A stretch of DNA of 64,000 bases from Marimicrobium sp913061115 (lineage in GTDB: Bacteria; Pseudomonadota; Gammaproteobacteria; Pseudomonadales; Halieaceae), in the NCBI RefSeq assembly GCF_047729875.1, contig NZ_CP159826.1:310001-374000 (forward strand), read 5' to 3'. Position 1 is the first letter of the stretch. Each line of letters begins with the position of its first letter. This document shows positions 43,425 to 54,409 of this stretch, piece after piece. The translations under genes were made by a program, and so were the position numbers. The notes under the pieces were generated by a model, which saw only the letters and a list, made by a program, of their open reading frames with translations, ran no database searches and was not told where the DNA came from.

Positions 43425-43494
43425 GATCTCTTTCATCTAAGGTATATTTGGGGGTGTGTTTGGGGTGTTTCCGGTTGAGCAATAAGGAAGATGA

Positions 43495-44232
43495 ATGAAC
43501 TGCAATGAGCAGCGTGATTCCAGTTACGTTTCCCCTGATGAGTTACGCAATACAACGCGGGCGGTGCGCCCCAAGGATGCGGCCACTCTGATTATTGTGC
43601 GTGGCGGCGGCAAGGAGCCACGTGTGCTAATGGGTAAGCGTGCCGCCAGCCATAAATTCATGCCGAATAAATTTGTTTTTCCCGGTGGCAAGGTGGATCC
43701 GGCGGATAGCCGCATTGTACCGCCGCACGATTTGCACCCGCAAGTGATGAAACGTCTGCGCCGAGGTTGCTCCGAAGTCCGGGCGCGTGCACTCGCATTA
43801 GCTGCAATTCGGGAGACCTACGAGGAGACAGGGCTGATCGTTGGAGAACCCCATACACACACAATTAAAACGCGCTCGCAACACTGGGCTGATTTTCTGC
43901 AGCACGATGTCAATCCACGACTGGATGTCCTGCACCTTATTGCCCGGGCCATTACGCCGCCTTACCGCGATCGTCGATTTGATGCCCGCTTCTTTATGGT
44001 TGATGCGGAACATATTCAAGGGGAGGTACATGAGCGGCCACAGGGTTCGGGAGAGCTGTTAGATTTGCACTGGGTGGGGCTGTCAAAGGCGCAGGAAATG
44101 GACCAACTCCCGCACATCACTCGAGCCGTGTTGCAGGAGTTAGAGCGGCGGTTACGTGAGGGGGCAGGCCCCGAAACGCCTGGTCCGTTCGTTCTTGTGC
44201 GCAATGGCAAGTCTGTAATCGAGTCAATCTGA
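43495..44232 (+). CDS. NUDIX hydrolase
   Basis: A 245-residue NUDIX protein. The catalytic helix reads AAIRETYEETG, matching R-E-x-x-E-E-x-G. The usual G-x5-E start is spaced by an insertion of about 20 residues after PGGKVDP, a trait of the NUDT19/RppH-unlike CoA-pyrophosphatase-type group. It would hydrolyse a nucleoside diphosphate linked to another group. Substrate not predictable. Ribosome binding site AAGGAAG. Confidence 0.8.
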   Translation: MNCNEQRDSSYVSPDELRNTTRAVRPKDAATLIIVRGGGKEPRVLMGKRAASHKFMPNKFVFPGGKVDPADSRIVPPHDLHPQVMKRLRRGCSEVRARALALAAIRETYEETGLIVGEPHTHTIKTRSQHWADFLQHDVNPRLDVLHLIARAITPPYRDRRFDARFFMVDAEHIQGEVHERPQGSGELLDLHWVGLSKAQEMDQLPHITRAVLQELERRLREGAGPETPGPFVLVRNGKSVIESI

Positions 44233-44346
44233 AGAGTACCCCCGAAAAATCTAGCATTAGAGGCAAGCTCCTCAGGCACGCGAGATCGCCACTAATGCAT
44301 TATCTAGAATCCGGCGGGCCCATGTACATGATTGGATTTTAGTGCG

Positions 44347-44976
44347 TTATCGGCCTGGCGGAAAAGAGGCAAAAATCGCGGTAGCGGCGGCATTGTATTT
44401 ACCTTGGTCTTCGCTGTGCTGGCCTTTGAGGCGCGATTGAGTCACACCACGCCATACCGATTTTTTCAGCTCGGGGTCTATCATGTCGACGATGAACGTC
44501 CCCTGCGTATAGTTTTGTACCGAGACCTCAGTACGGGTTGGGCTGCAGTTCCAGCAATTGTATGCACTATAGCGATTGTAGCCCCCGTAATATCCACCGT
44601 ATCCCCTGCCCATACCCATGCCCATCGTGGGAGTCTGATAGGTGCGCACGTCAGTTTTGTTCTGCGTGTCCAAAGTCCAACTGAGTAAAAGATCAGCCGT
44701 GGACGCATCCGTTACCATCTGAAAGCCTCGGTTGGTCAGTGCATAGGATAGCGCCTCGTCGATACGGTCGCGCTGTATGTCGCTCAGCTGCATCGGGTTA
44801 TCACCTAAGACTTCGCCAGAGTTTCGATAAAAAGCGATAGTTTTCACCGCACTAAAGTCATAATCGGCTTTGTAATCTACGGTTGGCTTGGGTGGTCCGC
44901 TAGCGCAGGCGGCCAATAAGATGCTGACTGAAAATACAGTCAGTGCTCGCAATAGGGTCACAGAGGAATTGATCAT
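44347..44976 (-). CDS. DUF4136 lipoprotein
   Basis: ATG 44976 has GGAG six bases upstream and is preferred over an earlier ATG at 45003. About 209 residues with a lipobox LLAAC. The DUF4136 domain has VDYKADYDFSAVKTIAFYR and ALTNRGFQMVTDASTADLLLSW. It carries a Gly/Tyr/Met-rich loop MGMGMGRGYGGYYGGY, perhaps a disordered or metal-binding stretch. Outer-membrane lipoprotein of unknown function. Confidence 0.75.
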   Translation of the reverse strand: MINSSVTLLRALTVFSVSILLAACASGPPKPTVDYKADYDFSAVKTIAFYRNSGEVLGDNPMQLSDIQRDRIDEALSYALTNRGFQMVTDASTADLLLSWTLDTQNKTDVRTYQTPTMGMGMGRGYGGYYGGYNRYSAYNCWNCSPTRTEVSVQNYTQGTFIVDMIDPELKKSVWRGVTQSRLKGQHSEDQGKYNAAATAIFASFPPGR

Positions 44977-45061
44977 TAGAATCTCCATTAGAGGTGGGCG
45001 CATGTCGTTGCGATTGTGACTTCAGTGTAACCAATTATTAGGAGTTTGGGCACGAAGGGGG

Positions 45062-45964
45062 TCAATTTATGCCGCAGGGTTGGGGTAAGGATGGAGGCGA
45101 CTGGAGGAATTTACCGGTGGCGGCGGCTGTCACTCGATCATTTCGGTCATCCATCCAATAGCGATATTGCAGTGGTAGGATGCTAGCAAGATGCGTTTCC
45201 AGAGCTTTGACGAGTGTCAGTCGTGATTGCAGCCGTCCAACTGCAGGATCAGCGGCGAGTACCCCGCTACTCTGGGTATGCAGCGCCTGCAGCAGTGCTC
45301 CTGCGTCGCCCCCGGCGACTTGGCTAAGCAATACTTCGAAGTCACGATTCTGTGCCTGGTAATCGCCACTCAACCAGCGACACACATGCCGGTTGATACG
45401 CTTTAGCGCAGATACCGCTACAGCGAGGCTCACAACCGGATAATCTCCGGGGGCTCTCGGGGCCAGCCAGAACGACCGGTACTCGTCGCTGCCTAGAGTC
45501 GCATTGAAGATCAGCGCGGGTAATTGCTTCTGTCTCTGGCGCCAGGCTGCATCGATGGCATTCGCCAGCGTGCTGTTGTGGTCACGCAGCAGGTCAATGC
45601 ACGGTGGCGCGAGCTGCAGATATTCCAGCTCCAGTAGGAGCCGCTGTGACGGTTTTGCATATCGACCGAGGCTACTGTTGCGCTTGCCAATGGTAGCTTG
45701 CACGGTACACCCACTCAGGTTCACTAGATCGAGCGTGTCGAGAGTCCCCCAGGGTATAGGCAGCTGCAGATCGACGACTACCGGTGGCACCTTAAGTTCG
45801 TCGGAGGGGGCGATAGATTGGGCTGCGCCTGTTCTACTGAGGTAAACCTCAAGCGGTGTATCAGGCTCGGCAGGCTGACAACCGTCTAGCAGAATGAGAA
45901 ACGCACTGCACAGGAGCCATCGACTGCGCTCATGCTGACTTCCAGGAGTGCGTCGATGCAGCAT
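45062..45964 (-). CDS. DUF3080-like lipoprotein
   Basis: ATG 45964 has AGGAAG six bases upstream; an earlier ATG at 46003 lacks it. About 300 residues. A signal sequence ends in the lipobox-like LLDGC. The mature region resembles DUF3080, an uncharacterised gammaproteobacterial family: LVNLSGCTVQATIGKRNSSLGRYA and YRSFWLAPRAPGDYP. Probably an envelope lipoprotein. Confidence 0.6.
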   Translation of the reverse strand: MLHRRTPGSQHERSRWLLCSAFLILLDGCQPAEPDTPLEVYLSRTGAAQSIAPSDELKVPPVVVDLQLPIPWGTLDTLDLVNLSGCTVQATIGKRNSSLGRYAKPSQRLLLELEYLQLAPPCIDLLRDHNSTLANAIDAAWRQRQKQLPALIFNATLGSDEYRSFWLAPRAPGDYPVVSLAVAVSALKRINRHVCRWLSGDYQAQNRDFEVLLSQVAGGDAGALLQALHTQSSGVLAADPAVGRLQSRLTLVKALETHLASILPLQYRYWMDDRNDRVTAAATGKFLQSPPSLPQPCGIN

Positions 45965-46057
45965 AAATCGCTTCCTGCAGAGGCCCACTCCTTTATAGCG
46001 CAAAGGGCCATGATATGCGGCATCAATTCTAGTCTATTAGCTGCAGCGCAGCGGGTT

Positions 46058-46678
46058 TCAGGCTGCTCGGGCGCTTGCGCGCTGATGCCAGGCTTGCAAG
46101 TCGGGACAGGTGTCGGGGATGGATTCTTTTATCCAAGCCAGAAAATCGATCATCACCAGTAGATCAATATCAGCAATCGTAAAATTGTCACCTGCCAGCC
46201 AGGTTGATGAGGCCAGATGTGCGTCCAGTTGCGGCAGAATGTGGTGTATTTGCATTAAACCGCGTTCTGCCAGCTCAGGTATTTGGGGGGTATCTAGCGG
46301 CCCCGGCAGCGCCCGATTGTGAAAGTTTTTGCCGCGGTTACGCAGGGCGCTGGCGATGGCCACCATCAGGCCTTGAAACAGTCTGTGGCACCAGCTGATA
46401 GCTTGGGCCCGTTCTAATGGTGTGCTGCCCATAAGCGGTTGCTCGGGATGGAGTTCTTCCAGATAAGAGAACATGCCAATCACTTCTGTCAGCACTGTGC
46501 CGTCGTCTAGCACTAGGGCTGGTAGGGTGCATGCTGGGTTGACCTGCCGGTAGCTGTTATTCAGTTGCTCGGCTGTCATCATATCGATCTGTTGTGTGTC
46601 GATTTGAATGTCTTTGAGTTTGAGGAATAGGGAGAGGCGCCGTGGGTTGGGGGCGGGGTCATACGTATAGAGTTTCAT
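46058..46678 (-). CDS. Glutathione S-transferase-like protein
   Basis: About 206 residues from ATG 46678; the longer open frame upstream lacks domain signal. The N-terminal thioredoxin fold begins MKLYTYDPAPNPRRLSLFLK, with the glutathione-side block NPACTLPALVLDDGTVLTEVIGMFSYLEE and cis-proline. The C-terminal helical domain includes NFTIADIDLL, the canonical GST N-capping box. Cytosolic. Conjugation or reduction partner unknown. Confidence 0.85.
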   Translation of the reverse strand: MKLYTYDPAPNPRRLSLFLKLKDIQIDTQQIDMMTAEQLNNSYRQVNPACTLPALVLDDGTVLTEVIGMFSYLEELHPEQPLMGSTPLERAQAISWCHRLFQGLMVAIASALRNRGKNFHNRALPGPLDTPQIPELAERGLMQIHHILPQLDAHLASSTWLAGDNFTIADIDLLVMIDFLAWIKESIPDTCPDLQAWHQRASARAA

Positions 46679-46797
46679 TTGTGGCCTTTTTTGTTGCGGA
46701 AAAGATGACGGGTGAGCGGATCCTACTAGAGCCCTGCGCCAAAGTGGTGCTAGTGTGTCGCTCTTTTTTGTCTGGGGCAATAGTTTCAATCATCACG

Positions 46798-46826
46798 TTT
46801 TAACACCGACCATATGTGGCTATAAT
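46798..46826 (+). promoter_or_regulatory. Sigma-70-type promoter for cytochrome c5 gene
   Basis: A perfect TATAAT at 46821-46826, 17 bases after TTTTAA (3 of 6). The start would be about 46833, 25 bases before the ATG. Strength rests on the -10 box. Confidence 0.5.
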
Positions 46827-46857
46827 GCGCCGCTGACCAACCGAGGAACTCGCCGTG

Positions 46858-47283
46858 ATGAATCGTATAGCTTTTAGTTTTTTAGTCGCCCTGCTGGCTG
46901 GCAGCGCTTTTGCTGCAGATTTGAGCGATGCCCAGCGTAACGCCATAGTGGAGCGGATCAAGCCGGTGGGCGAATCGTGTGTGGAAGGTGATAACACCTG
47001 CGCCGCAGCCCCTGCCACTGTAGTGAGTGCCGAACCGCGCTCAGGGGAAGCGGTTTACAACGCAGCTTGTATGGCCTGTCACAGTACTGGCGCCGCAGGT
47101 GCGCCTAAATATGGCGATGCCGTGGCCTGGAGTGGTCGAATCGCTAAGGGCATGCCGGCTTTGTACGCCACTGGCGTTGGGGGTGTTCCCGGCACCGGCA
47201 TGATAGCCAAGGGGGGTTGCATGACCTGTTCTGATGAGGATGTGTATGCTGCTGTGGACTACATGGTTGCTGGCAGCCAGTAA
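46858..47283 (+). CDS. Cytochrome c5-like monoheme protein
   Basis: About 141 residues from ATG 46858 (GAGGA upstream). A signal peptide ends AFA-A near residue 19. The heme site is CMACH near 75-79 with distal methionine probably in GMIAKGG or GMPALY; CMTC is a further cysteine pair typical of c5. Periplasmic electron carrier to a terminal oxidase. The order with rep recalls Pseudomonas. Confidence 0.85.
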   Translation: MNRIAFSFLVALLAGSAFAADLSDAQRNAIVERIKPVGESCVEGDNTCAAAPATVVSAEPRSGEAVYNAACMACHSTGAAGAPKYGDAVAWSGRIAKGMPALYATGVGGVPGTGMIAKGGCMTCSDEDVYAAVDYMVAGSQ

Positions 47284-47294
47284 AGAGGACCTGC

Positions 47295-49292
<1,998 letters not shown>

Positions 49293-49296
49293 GCGG

Positions 49297-49713
49297 TTAA
49301 CGATTCCTGACCACTTTTGCGACGGAACTGGCTGTGGCAGTGAGAAGTCCGTCGCTGTTGTAGAGTCGAGCCTCTAAAAAGGCGGTTTTATAGCTGCATT
49401 TGATGATCTTGCCGACCGCCCGCAGGCAGCCTGCTCGGGTAGGTTCCAGATAAGTGGTATTGATGTCGAGGGATGAGAGCCCGCTTATATCTTCGCCTGA
49501 GGCAAAGACAGCGTGGCTCATGGCTGCGTCCAGCATTACCGTGATGAATCCCCCTTGCACCACGTCGATAGAATGACAAAAGTCCGTACTGACCATAAAT
49601 TCAAAGCTGCAGGATTGTTCCTGCTGATCGATAGCCACAATTTTACCGCCTAGCATCGCTATAAAGCCGGGCCGGTGTGCATTGAGCCGTTCAATGATCG
49701 AAAACTCGCTCAT
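49297..49713 (-). CDS. PaaI-type hotdog thioesterase
   Basis: A 138-residue hotdog protein. VDQGGFITVMLDAAMSHAV-like block at about 52-70 (QGGFITVMLDAAMSHA) is the PaaI signature with the catalytic aspartate, and LDINTTYLEPTRAG is the following strand pair. It hydrolyses an acyl- or aryl-CoA thioester. Four bases before rep on the same strand, possibly co-transcribed. Confidence 0.8.
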   Translation of the reverse strand: MSEFSIIERLNAHRPGFIAMLGGKIVAIDQQEQSCSFEFMVSTDFCHSIDVVQGGFITVMLDAAMSHAVFASGEDISGLSSLDINTTYLEPTRAGCLRAVGKIIKCSYKTAFLEARLYNSDGLLTATASSVAKVVRNR

Positions 49714-49757
49714 GTCAGGGTGTCTCCGCGGAATACGCTGGCGCTACAGAAGTGATT

Positions 49758-50039
49758 TTATTCATACGTGCACAAGTAGGCTGTCTCTGTCGATACTTGA
49801 ACGTCGAACGTTTCGTTAGCGGCTACGATAAAGTGGTCTCCTGCATTGTAGGTTACCCAGTCTCCTGCGCCAGGTAGCCTCACGGTGAGAGCCCCGCTGA
49901 TAACGCTCATGGTTTCTTTTTGAGTGGTGCCAAACTCGAACTCTCCAGCGGCCATCACGCCAACAGAGGCGGGAAGTGTTGCGGTCTGAAAAGCGATGGA
50001 AGCGACCTTGCCATCAAAATATTGGTTAATGTGAAACAT
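49758..50039 (-). CDS. ppnP: Pyrimidine/purine nucleoside phosphorylase PpnP
   Basis: A 93-residue cupin from ATG 50039 with GAGGAG upstream. It begins FHINQYFDGKVASIAF and contains GVMAAGEFEFGTTQKETMSVISG and the cupin strand AGDHFIVAANE, as in YaiE/PpnP (E. coli 94). It phosphorolyses nucleosides to base and ribose 1-phosphate. Followed by the PaaI thioesterase gene after 44 bases on the same strand. Confidence 0.9.
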   Translation of the reverse strand: MFHINQYFDGKVASIAFQTATLPASVGVMAAGEFEFGTTQKETMSVISGALTVRLPGAGDWVTYNAGDHFIVAANETFDVQVSTETAYLCTYE

Positions 50040-50269
50040 TGAACTCCTCAGAACAGTTTGCATAAAAAATACGGGAGATGATTTTCGCTTTTTTTTAAGG
50101 GCAAAGTAAAAAGAAAAATGCCGTGAGCGTGAATTAAAAAGGCAAAAAGGCCATTGTTGTGTGTCCGATTAGCACATGCCCCGGGTTTTTTAGTTTAACT
50201 GGCCGTGCGCCTGCTCAGAATTCCCTTATTTGTCTTATAGATGCAACACCATCAGGTATGTTTGCAACC

Positions 50270-50983
50270 CTAGATATCCTGAGAGATGGATCCGCCCTCT
50301 AGCTCTGCATCCAGCAAGGCGCCGGTGATGTTATCCATGGGGGACTCACGGTGCTTCTCCGCCAGATTCGTTGCGTATTGGATGACCTCCAGTGACGCCA
50401 GCTGTCCCTCTAACTCGGAAATTGACATATCCGGGTCATCGGCGAAGATCATGGTGTTGGTCCATTCAAAAAACTTCTTGCGATCTTTAAGCGGTACGCC
50501 CAGTAGTTCCAGAATGCCGATTAATGGCAGTTCTGCGGAGACCTCCTCTACGAATTCGCACGCTCCTTTGCTCACCACCGCATCGACGATACGTTTTGCA
50601 TGCTCGCGGAATTTGGGTGCATAGGATTCAACGCGCTTTGGCGTAAACGCATTGCGCACAACGCGACGCACCTTCTGGTGTTGAGGCGGGTCCATATTAA
50701 TAATGGTGTGACAGTGGATGTTATCGACCATGTCCTGGTCGTATTCCATGGGGAAGGCGGAGCGGGCTGCGGAGGAGAAGAGTATTGGATTCTTGGAAAC
50801 AGTATCCATTTCTGTGATCCGCGTGACCACCCAATAGGGCACCCTAGTGATGGGATCCTCCAGCTTAACGACCGGGCCAGATTCGCGGATTTCTGTAAGT
50901 TTGCCGCAGGGCATACCCTCAGCGTAAGTGCCCGGGTCGAGTAGGTTGGCGAAAGGGCATTGGTCAACAGGTTTCTCCGACGA
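50270..50983 (-). pseudogene. Cytochrome P450, decayed fragment
   Basis: The frame reads as the N-terminal half of a bacterial P450: FANLLDPGTYAEGMPCGKL, then a typical INMDPPQHQKVRRVVRNAFTPKRVE block and the RIVDAVVSKGACEFVEEVS helix. The first 23 codons of recognisable P450 (from 50983) have no start codon in frame; the earliest ATG is at 50914. The frame stops at 50270 after SISQDI. The I-helix threonine region, E-x-x-R and the heme-cysteine loop are all missing. Both ends are therefore broken and the gene is unlikely to encode a working enzyme. Confidence 0.8.
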
Positions 50984-51116
50984 TCAAAATGAGTCTATCT
51001 AAGCAGCGGCTCAAACCAACAACTATTAGTTTATAGCTGATTTTCGCATAATGGAATCTTCGGGTAACGCTCATCAGGCAACGGGGTGCAGTCCAGTTCC
51101 AGCTGTCGTTCTTGTG

Positions 51117-52604
51117 TCAGTAGCGGTAGGCAAGTGCCTCGGTGATATGGGCTATACCGATGGACTTGGACTGTTCGAGATCCGCGAGTGTGCGCGCTAC
51201 CCGCAGTGTCCGATGCAACCCTCTTCCCGATAGGTGCATTTGCGTTGCGGCCGATATAAGACTTTTACTCTCTGCCTTTCCCAGTGCGCAAATGCGTCCT
51301 AACTTGTCGGGAGACAGCTGTGAATTAGGGCTACCTTGGCGCTCTTCTTGCAGCACGCGGCAGCGATAGACCCGCTCTTGGACCACCGCAGATGCTTCGC
51401 CGAACGTGGCTGGGGCCAATAATTCCCTAGGCGTTAACCGGCTGACCTGAACGTGGAGGTCGATACGGTCCAGTAGCGGCCCTGACACCCGTGATCGATA
51501 GCGCTGGATTTGTTCCGGTGTGCAGCGGCAGGGCCGATCGGGGTCGCCGAGGTAGCCGCAGGGGCAGGGGTTCATTGCGGCGACTAACTGAAATCGCGCA
51601 GGGTAGGTGATCCTGTGGCTAGCGCGCGCGAGAGTGATCTCACCGGACTCCATCGGTTCCCTTAGGACTTCGAGGCAATGGCGGCTAAATTCTGGCAATT
51701 CGTCCAAAAACAGCACACCCCCATGAGCTAGGGAGATTTCTCCCGGACGCGGCTTGCTGCCGCCACCGACTAGAGCCGCAGCGCTGGCGCTGTGGTGTGG
51801 ATTGCGAAATGGCCGCTGAAAGACAAAGTCGCCCTCGGCAGAAGGGCTGTCAATATCGCGTAAGGCCAGACCAAGCAGGACCTCGTGCGGGGCAGGTGGC
51901 GGCAGTATGCCGGGCAAGCGACTGGCAAGAAGCGTTTTTCCCGTGCCCGGAGGGCCCCAGAGTAAGAGGTTGTGGCCACCCCCAGCGGCTATTTCCAGTG
52001 CGCGCCGGGCACCTTCCTGTCCTACAACGTCGCACAAATCCGGGTGACCCTGCACCGTAGCGGCGACGCCGGCCTGCGTGACTGCGATTTTCTCACTGCC
52101 GTTGAGGTGCGCGCAGAGTGTGAGAATGTCTGGCGCGGCAATCACCCTACTGCCCGGGACGATTGCGGCAGCTGAGGCGCATGCGGTGGCAACGACCAGT
52201 TGGCGACCCTTGCCGCTCGCCGCGACGGCGGCGGCAACGACACCTGGGACGGGCCGCAGGCTGCCATCGAGAGCCAACTCTGCGAGAAATTCATGTTGTG
52301 CAAGAGAGTGCTGTGGCATTTGCCCAGAGGCACTGAGAATACCCAGTGCGATCGGCAGGTCAAAGCGCCCGCCTTCCTTGGGCAGGTCGGCCGGAGCCAG
52401 GTTTACGGTGATACGGCGATCAGGGAAGGTGAAGTGGGAGTTGAGGATGGCGCTGCGTACGCGGTCTTTGCTCTCTCGCACGGCTGTCTCTGGCAAGCCA
52501 ACGATATTAAAGGCCGGCAGGCCGTTGGATAAATGCGTTTCTACTTCTACCAAAGGGGCGTCAATGCCCGATAGCGCACGGCTATAAATTACAGACAGTT
52601 CCAT
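51117..52604 (-). CDS. comM: ComM/YifB-family AAA+ ATPase
   Basis: A 495-residue Mg-chelatase-like protein. The N-terminal domain begins VIYSRALSGIDAPLVEVETHLSNG. Walker A is WGPPGTGKTLLASRLPG near 215, sensor/Walker B is GVLFLDELPEFSR, and a zinc-ribbon-like insert PCPCGYLGDPDRPCRC follows. ComM is a helicase that promotes branch migration in natural transformation; YifB-like copies also occur in non-competent species. Same strand as ubiK. Confidence 0.9.
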   Translation of the reverse strand: MELSVIYSRALSGIDAPLVEVETHLSNGLPAFNIVGLPETAVRESKDRVRSAILNSHFTFPDRRITVNLAPADLPKEGGRFDLPIALGILSASGQMPQHSLAQHEFLAELALDGSLRPVPGVVAAAVAASGKGRQLVVATACASAAAIVPGSRVIAAPDILTLCAHLNGSEKIAVTQAGVAATVQGHPDLCDVVGQEGARRALEIAAGGGHNLLLWGPPGTGKTLLASRLPGILPPPAPHEVLLGLALRDIDSPSAEGDFVFQRPFRNPHHSASAAALVGGGSKPRPGEISLAHGGVLFLDELPEFSRHCLEVLREPMESGEITLARASHRITYPARFQLVAAMNPCPCGYLGDPDRPCRCTPEQIQRYRSRVSGPLLDRIDLHVQVSRLTPRELLAPATFGEASAVVQERVYRCRVLQEERQGSPNSQLSPDKLGRICALGKAESKSLISAATQMHLSGRGLHRTLRVARTLADLEQSKSIGIAHITEALAYRY

Positions 52605-52673
52605 GGCTCTTCCTTGAGCGTGTTATTGTTGCTTCTGTGACGGGATCCTGCGCGCTGGCTGAACCCCCGCTAT

Positions 52674-52934
52674 TCACTTCTGGGTCAGGTGTTCCAGTTC
52701 TTGGGTCATTTCCTCCAATGTCGCTTCCAGTAAAACCACGCGGGCACGGGTACGCTGGAGTATTTCAGTTTGGGCGTCAAACTCCTCGCGGCTCACCATA
52801 TCAAGTCGAGACAATGTCGATTGCGCCAATGCGCGCAGGCTTTTATCCACGTCACTCTTAACGCCGCTGGCGCCGACCAGTTCGCTGACCTGCTGTAGAA
52901 GCTCCCAAGGAGGTGGGGGTACTTTTAGTGCCAT
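52674..52934 (-). CDS. ubiK: Ubiquinone biosynthesis accessory factor UbiK
   Basis: Eighty-six residues from ATG 52934, with AAGG seven bases upstream; an open frame continues far upstream without signal. The C-terminal half is a coiled coil (REEFDAQTEILQRTRARVVLLEATLEEMTQELEHL). This is the BMFP/YqiC family. UbiK binds UbiJ and lipids in the aerobic ubiquinone synthesis complex. Neighbour of comM and the glnK-amtB set, as in Pseudomonas. Confidence 0.85.
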   Translation of the reverse strand: MALKVPPPPWELLQQVSELVGASGVKSDVDKSLRALAQSTLSRLDMVSREEFDAQTEILQRTRARVVLLEATLEEMTQELEHLTQK

Positions 52935-53121
52935 GAGCTTACCTTTGCGCGTAATTGTGAGTCGGCCAAAGTCTAGACCATTTTTCCGACCGGGCACAGC
53001 GCATAAACACGCACCGTATTGGTGCGCCGCACGATAATGTGGCCTTGTCACGGGTTCCAATGAGCACATATTAAGAGAATATATTTCATATCTTATTGAA
53101 AAATAACAATAATATATTTTT

Positions 53122-53137
53122 TGGCACAGACTCTGCA
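53122..53137 (+). promoter_or_regulatory. Sigma-54 promoter for the torF-type porin, glnK, amtB operon
   Basis: TGGCAC at 53122-53127, five bases, then CTGCA (consensus TTGCA, one mismatch). GG and GC elements are exactly ten bases apart, as required. Transcription would start about 53148, about 98 bases before the porin ATG. This fits NtrC-controlled expression under nitrogen limitation. Confidence 0.75.
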
Positions 53138-53245
53138 TTATCTCGGCTGACAGTCTAGTGAGGTGGACGCAAAGCCCCCCGCAGCACCCAGATACTGCCT
53201 GACTAGTACTGCGTAATTTGACGTTAAACTCTAGGAGTAGATAAC

Positions 53246-53980
53246 ATGAAAAACAAAATACTGTTAACCGCAGTAGCCACTTCAACCCTTTTGGCTGGTA
53301 TAGCCGCAACGTCCGCACAGGCCTTTGATATCAGCGGCAACATGGCACTGGTATCCGACTACCGATTCCGTGGTATCTCTCAGACCGGTGAAGACGCCGC
53401 TGTGCAGGGCGGATTGGATGCGTCTTTCGAGTCTGGTTTCTATGTAGGAACGTGGGCATCGTCGGTTGATTTTGGCGATGTTGATGATGGTAGCGGCAGC
53501 TTTGGAACGATGGAGATTGACTATTATGCCGGATGGGGTGGTCCTATCGGCGATACCGACTTCAGTGTTGATGTCGGTTATATGTATTACCAGTATCCGG
53601 GCGACACCGTTAACCCTAGCGGCGACTATGCGGAGTTTCACGTCACCGGTTCTTGGGAGGATTTGTCTGTGGGTGTGATTTACTCTGACGACTTTTATGC
53701 TGAGACGGGTAAGTACATGTACTATTCCGGCGACTACAGTATGACTTTCGCGGAAGACTTTTCTCTGGCGTTACACGCTGGCTACAACGATTTTGATGAA
53801 GCCGGTTTCTTCGCAACCGATACGGATACGTACGCCGACTACTCGGTGACTCTCGGCTATACGTTCAAAGGGGTTGACCTGTCGGTGGCTTGGGTAGGCA
53901 CAGACCTGGACGATGTGGATTGCTTCGACTCCAGCATCTGTGATGATACTGCCGTTTTCAGCATTAGCAAAAGCCTTTAA
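53246..53980 (+). CDS. TorF-family outer-membrane porin-like protein
   Basis: A 244-residue protein with a signal peptide cut after SAQA (about residue 26). The mature part is a run of amphipathic beta strands rich in Tyr, Asp and Gly: DYRFRGISQTGEDAAVQGGLDASFESGFYVG is the family opening, and the chain ends in a C-terminal aromatic-type strand (FSISKSL). These putative porins often sit with nitrogen or metabolite genes. The sigma-54 site upstream and glnK-amtB downstream suggest outer-membrane entry of a nitrogen source. Confidence 0.8.
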   Translation: MKNKILLTAVATSTLLAGIAATSAQAFDISGNMALVSDYRFRGISQTGEDAAVQGGLDASFESGFYVGTWASSVDFGDVDDGSGSFGTMEIDYYAGWGGPIGDTDFSVDVGYMYYQYPGDTVNPSGDYAEFHVTGSWEDLSVGVIYSDDFYAETGKYMYYSGDYSMTFAEDFSLALHAGYNDFDEAGFFATDTDTYADYSVTLGYTFKGVDLSVAWVGTDLDDVDCFDSSICDDTAVFSISKSL

Positions 53981-53989
53981 CCGCCTCGG

Positions 53990-54011
53990 GTCGACCAGTT
54001 TTCTGGTCGAC
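53990..54011 (+). repeat. Perfect hairpin between porin gene and glnK
   Basis: GTCGACCAG at 53990-53998 and CTGGTCGAC at 54003-54011 form a 9-bp perfect stem with a TTTT loop, ten bases past the porin stop and 21 before the glnK ATG. No T-run follows, so it is more likely an mRNA processing or stability element, uncoupling porin and glnK levels, than a terminator. Confidence 0.5.
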
Positions 54012-54032
54012 GCTCTCACTCTGGAGATTTTT

Positions 54033-54371
54033 ATGAAACTAATTACGGCCATTGTTAAGCCATTTAAGCTAGACGACGTGCGCGAGGCGCTGTCAGAGAT
54101 TGGCGTTCAAGGAATTACTGTGACCGAGGTCAAAGGGTTCGGGCGACAGAAGGGCCACACGGAGCTCTATCGTGGGGCGGAATACGTTGTCGATTTTCTG
54201 CCAAAAATAAAGATTGAGGTGGCCGTTGCCGGCGGTGCTGTAGATCAAACCATCGAAGCCATTACCAATGCAGCCAATACCGGCAAAATTGGTGACGGCA
54301 AGGTATTCGTCTCCGAACTGGAGCAAGTGATTCGTATTCGTACCGGCGAGACCGGCGAAGACGCAATTTAA
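54033..54371 (+). CDS. glnK: PII nitrogen regulatory protein GlnK
   Basis: A 112-residue PII protein from ATG 54033 with CTGGAG upstream. Residues 1-12 MKLITAIVKPFK, the T-loop GHTELYRGAEYVVDF with the uridylylation site Tyr51, and VSELEQVIRIRTGE at the C-terminus. It senses ATP/ADP and 2-oxoglutarate, binds AmtB and blocks ammonium entry. Classical glnK-amtB pair, 38 bases apart. Confidence 0.93.
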   Translation: MKLITAIVKPFKLDDVREALSEIGVQGITVTEVKGFGRQKGHTELYRGAEYVVDFLPKIKIEVAVAGGAVDQTIEAITNAANTGKIGDGKVFVSELEQVIRIRTGETGEDAI

Positions 54372-54409
54372 CCATATCCCTAAACGACCGTTAGCGGAGA
54401 ACTATACTC

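Noticed and set aside
52078..52587. Open frame of about 169 codons opposite comM
   Set aside because: Antisense shadow; high Arg and Ser content and no recognisable motif.
52935..53318. Long N-terminal extension of ubiK
   Set aside because: UbiK homologues are about 85-100 residues; the extension crosses the sigma-54 promoter and porin start and has no domain signal.
53913..54032. N-terminal extension of glnK into the porin gene
   Set aside because: PII proteins start at MKLI; ATG 54033 has a good ribosome binding site and gives the standard 112 residues.
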